From Mycolicibacterium sp. J2 (lineage in GTDB: Bacteria > Actinomycetota > Actinomycetes > Mycobacteriales > Mycobacteriaceae): a stretch of 33,477 nucleotides of DNA. Below the pieces are notes generated by a model that worked only from the letters and a program-made list of their open reading frames with translations, was not told the DNA's origin and made no database searches. Positions 31,472-33,477 of the stretch are shown one piece after another (the first letter of the stretch is position 1; every line of letters begins with the position of its first letter). The stretch covers positions 1 to 33,477 of the forward strand of contig NZ_JAPFPY010000050.1 of the NCBI RefSeq assembly GCF_026240945.1, written 5' to 3'. The position numbers were made by a program, and so were the translations under genes.

Positions 31472-32230
31472 CTAGCGTGCCCCGGCGGCCAGGTAGGTGA
31501 CGATGCCGCGGACGATGGCGTCGGCGTACTTCTGGCGGCCCGTGTCGGACTCCATCAGCGCCGAATCGGCCGGGTTCTTCATGTTGCCGCACTCGACCAG
31601 GATCGACGGGTACTGCGCCAGGTTCAGCCCGGCGATATCGGCGCGGGCGTCCAGCCCGCCGGAACCGATGTAGTTCGCCGGCGGGATACCCGAACCCTGC
31701 ATCTGATCGCGCATCACCTGAGCGAACTGGACCGCGGGCCCGGCCTGGGCGGTGTTCAGCGGAGGCGACGAGTACAGCACGTGGAACCCGCGGCCGTTGG
31801 CCGGACCGCCGTCGGCGTGGATGCTCACGATGGCGTTGGGCCGGATGGCGTTGGCCATGGCCGCGCGCTCGTCGACGCAGGGTCCCAGCGCGTCGTCGTT
31901 GCCCCGGGACATCGCGGTGCGCACCCCGAGCTGGGTGAGCGCGGCCCGTACTCGCAACGTGGTGTCCCAGTTGAAGGTGTGTTCCGGATAGCCGGAGTTG
32001 GTGCTGGTGCCGCTGGCCTGGCAGTCCTTCGTGCCGCCCCGGCCGGTGGGCACCTGGCGGCTGATGGACGCGTCGTTGGCGCCGTTGTGGCCGGGGTCGA
32101 GGAACACGATCATGCCCGCGATATTCGCCGGGGCGGCAGCGGCGGGCGGCACGGTCGAGGACGTCATGGTGGCGGTGCCGGCGACGAGCAGGGCCGCGGC
32201 CAAGACACGCAAACTGTTGGGGACGTGCAC
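31472..32230 (-). CDS. ami1: N-acetylmuramoyl-L-alanine amidase Ami1 (Rv3717-type)
   Basis: This zinc amidase cleaves the peptide stem from peptidoglycan outside the cytoplasmic membrane during cell separation and recycling. A signal peptide covers residues 1-33 (LRVLAAALLVAGTATM, then A-A-A-A-P). The Amidase_3 fold shows zinc ligands H48 (LDPGHNG), E83 (PEHTF) and H138 (SIHADGG), with catalytic E213 in LVECGN. C70 and C118 may form a disulfide. I chose GTG at 32228-32230 so that the signal peptide begins correctly; a longer in-frame start at 32272 adds an arginine-rich leader. It lacks a separate cell-wall-binding domain, as in Rv3717, which is known to act on small muropeptide fragments. 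Confidence 0.92.
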   Translation of the reverse strand: MHVPNSLRVLAAALLVAGTATMTSSTVPPAAAAPANIAGMIVFLDPGHNGANDASISRQVPTGRGGTKDCQASGTSTNSGYPEHTFNWDTTLRVRAALTQLGVRTAMSRGNDDALGPCVDERAAMANAIRPNAIVSIHADGGPANGRGFHVLYSSPPLNTAQAGPAVQFAQVMRDQMQGSGIPPANYIGSGGLDARADIAGLNLAQYPSILVECGNMKNPADSALMESDTGRQKYADAIVRGIVTYLAAGAR

Positions 32231-32343
32231 GGCGCCACCGTAGCGGCGGCGGCGACTAGTCTTGAAGGACAAACCGCCGTCGGCTCGCGAGTGAAACCAA
32301 GTCGAGACCGGTACGCAACCAAGCCAAGACGCAAGGGGACGAC

Positions 32344-32676
32344 ATGCAACCCGGCAGCCCGCCCGATATGTCCGCGCTGCTGGCGCAGGCCCAGCAGGTG
32401 CAGCAGCAGCTGATGGAGGCGCAGGAGGCGCTGGCCAACGCGGAGGTGCACGGCCAGGGCGGCGGCGGTCTGGTGCAGGTCACCATGAAGGGCAGCGGTG
32501 AAGTGGTGGCCGTGGCCATCGATCCCAAGGTGATCGACCCGCAGGATCCCGAGACACTGCAGGACCTCATCGTCGGCGCGTTGGCCGACGCCGCCAAGCA
32601 GGTCACCATCCTGGCGCAGTCGCGGCTGGGTCCGCTGGCCGGCGGCCTGGGCGGCCTCGGGTTGCCCGGACTGTAG
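32344..32676 (+). CDS. ebfC: YbaB/EbfC family nucleoid-associated DNA-binding protein
   Basis: A 110-residue dimeric protein of the YbaB family, which binds DNA as a tweezer-like dimer and is nearly always found beside recR or dnaX. The N-terminal helix is Gln-rich (LLAQAQQVQQQLMEAQEAL), followed by the conserved beta block GLVQVTMKGSGEVVAVAIDP and DLIVGALADAAKQV. The ATG at 32344 has AAGGGGAC upstream. It precedes recR by 10 bp in one operon, indicating a role in recombinational repair or chromosome structure. Confidence 0.95.
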   Translation: MQPGSPPDMSALLAQAQQVQQQLMEAQEALANAEVHGQGGGGLVQVTMKGSGEVVAVAIDPKVIDPQDPETLQDLIVGALADAAKQVTILAQSRLGPLAGGLGGLGLPGL

Positions 32677-32686
32677 AGGCACCCGA

Positions 32687-33298
32687 GTGTTCGAGGGCCC
32701 CGTCCAGGATCTGATCGACGAGCTCGGCAAGCTGCCCGGTATCGGGCCGAAAAGCGCGCAGCGCATCGCCTTCCATCTGCTGTCGGTCGAGCCGCCGGAT
32801 ATCGACCGGCTGACCGCGGTGTTGGGCCGGATCCGCGACGGTGTCACGTTCTGCTCGGTGTGCGGCAACGTCTCCGACGAACAGCGCTGCCGCATCTGCA
32901 ACGACCCGCGCCGCGATGCCGCCCTGGTGTGCGTCGTGGAGGAACCCAAGGACATCCAGGCGGTGGAACGCACCCGCGAGTTCCGTGGGCGTTACCACGT
33001 GCTCGGCGGTGCGCTGGACCCGTTGTCCGGGGTGGGCCCCGACCAGCTGCGGATCCGCGAATTGCTCAACCGGATCGGCGAGCGGGTCGACGGTGTCGAC
33101 GTCGCCGAGGTGATCATCGCCACCGACCCGAACACCGAGGGCGAAGCGACCGCCACCTACCTGATGCGGATGCTGCGCGATATCCCCGGCCTGACGGTGA
33201 CCCGGATCGCCTCCGGTCTGCCCATGGGCGGAGACCTCGAGTTCGCCGACGAGCTGACCTTGGGCCGGGCCCTGGCCGGCCGCCGCGCCATGGTCTGA
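32687..33298 (+). CDS. recR: Recombination mediator protein RecR
   Basis: RecR works with RecO/RecF to load RecA at gaps. The 203-residue protein has an N-terminal helix-hairpin-helix (LGKLPGIGPKSAQRIAFHLL), a zinc finger with C56, C59, C68 and C71, a Toprim domain beginning VCVVEEPKDIQAVERT, and the C-terminal Walker-B-like and ATY-LMRML block ending in GRRAMV. The GTG at 32687 starts the invariant FEGPVQDLIDEL. Length is standard. It follows ebfC directly and is followed by a GC-rich hairpin. Confidence 0.97.
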   Translation: MFEGPVQDLIDELGKLPGIGPKSAQRIAFHLLSVEPPDIDRLTAVLGRIRDGVTFCSVCGNVSDEQRCRICNDPRRDAALVCVVEEPKDIQAVERTREFRGRYHVLGGALDPLSGVGPDQLRIRELLNRIGERVDGVDVAEVIIATDPNTEGEATATYLMRMLRDIPGLTVTRIASGLPMGGDLEFADELTLGRALAGRRAMV

Positions 33299-33305
33299 CC
33301 CCCTC

Positions 33306-33322
33306 CCGCCCAAAGCGGGCGG
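33306..33322 (+). terminator. GC-rich hairpin after recR
   Basis: CCGCCC (33306-33311) and GGGCGG (33317-33322) pair around the loop AAAGC, 8 bp after the recR stop codon. There is no T-run, which is usual for mycobacterial terminators. Confidence 0.6.
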
Positions 33323-33454
33323 AAGGTGGCTTAGCCTCGATCCACTGATGAATTGGCTGTTCAGTGGGTGTCGGAATGAGGAAAGTGCCCTCTGAGCTGT
33401 GATGATGAGTGTTCTCTACGCACTTATCGGCACAACTTCGGAAAGGCACTTCCG

Positions 33455-33477
33455 GTGCAAGTGTCCCACAGGTTCAC
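33455..33477 (+). mobile_element. Start of a probable IS1380-family transposase gene, cut by the window edge
   Basis: GTG at 33455 begins V-Q-V-S-H-R-F-T, preceded by GGAAAGG at a good ribosome-site distance. From memory, mycobacterial IS1380-family transposases often begin with M-Q-V-S-H. The 130 bp between the recR hairpin and this start is non-coding and contains repeated GGAAAG/GCAC words, as expected of an IS end. Only seven complete codons are available, so the call is tentative. Confidence 0.4.

Noticed and set aside
1..33477. CRISPR array or restriction/phage-defence system
   Set aside because: No regularly spaced repeats, no cas-like proteins and no defence domains were seen in any frame; the element's cargo is transport and regulation.

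Overview
The window is high-GC actinobacterial DNA that reads as a rapidly growing Mycobacterium (Mycolicibacterium-type) chromosome. The evidence is the gene set: a WhiB protein, MmpS/MmpL transporters, LigC-type ATP-dependent ligases with a PolD polymerase, LucA, a PepA-like secreted protease, and the block tRNA-Ser / 4.5S RNA / aspartate aminotransferase / dnaX / CFA-synthase-like / FAD oxidoreductase / SRPBCC / Ami1 amidase / YbaB / recR. That block matches, inverted, the order known from M. tuberculosis Rv3715c-Rv3723. No database search was possible; family names come from motif recognition.

Layout. 1-150: probable insertion-sequence end with a long hairpin. 295-4650: leftward genes for a WhiB regulator, an amino-acid ABC transporter (ATPase plus a fused binding-protein/permease), GluQ and a metallo-beta-lactamase-fold protein. 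4702-5778: intact ligase LigC2. 5775-9885: TetR divergent from mmpS-mmpL. 9953-20492: a second ligase gene (ligC1) split in two, followed by polD1. 21.9-22.7 kb: an essentially gene-free gap. 22.7-33.3 kb: conserved housekeeping and cell-envelope block. 33.3-33.5 kb: probable start of another insertion sequence running off the window.

The main discovery is a ~9.5 kb mobile element (about 10070-19541) inserted inside ligC1, exactly after the codons for the adenylation motif K-W-D-G-F. Removing it rejoins the two halves in frame (39 + 316 codons) with no target duplication. Its ends carry an imperfect inverted repeat (TTCACTGAACTT / AAGTTCAGTCAA). At one end lie two overlapping tyrosine recombinase genes, the arrangement of Tn554-type transposons; the larger has a C-terminal Cys/His motif.

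The cargo is an MmpL-type RND transporter, a small unknown protein, a TetR closely resembling the cholesterol regulator KstR, a hotdog-fold thioesterase-like protein, and a second TetR. Three copies of one operator, CGATACT-N3-AGTATCG (one degenerate), sit upstream of the three leftward cargo units, so the cargo looks like a self-contained regulon for a lipid or hydrophobic compound. The intact paralogue ligC2, with a nearly identical motif I sequence, is untouched 5 kb away and may buffer the loss of ligC1.
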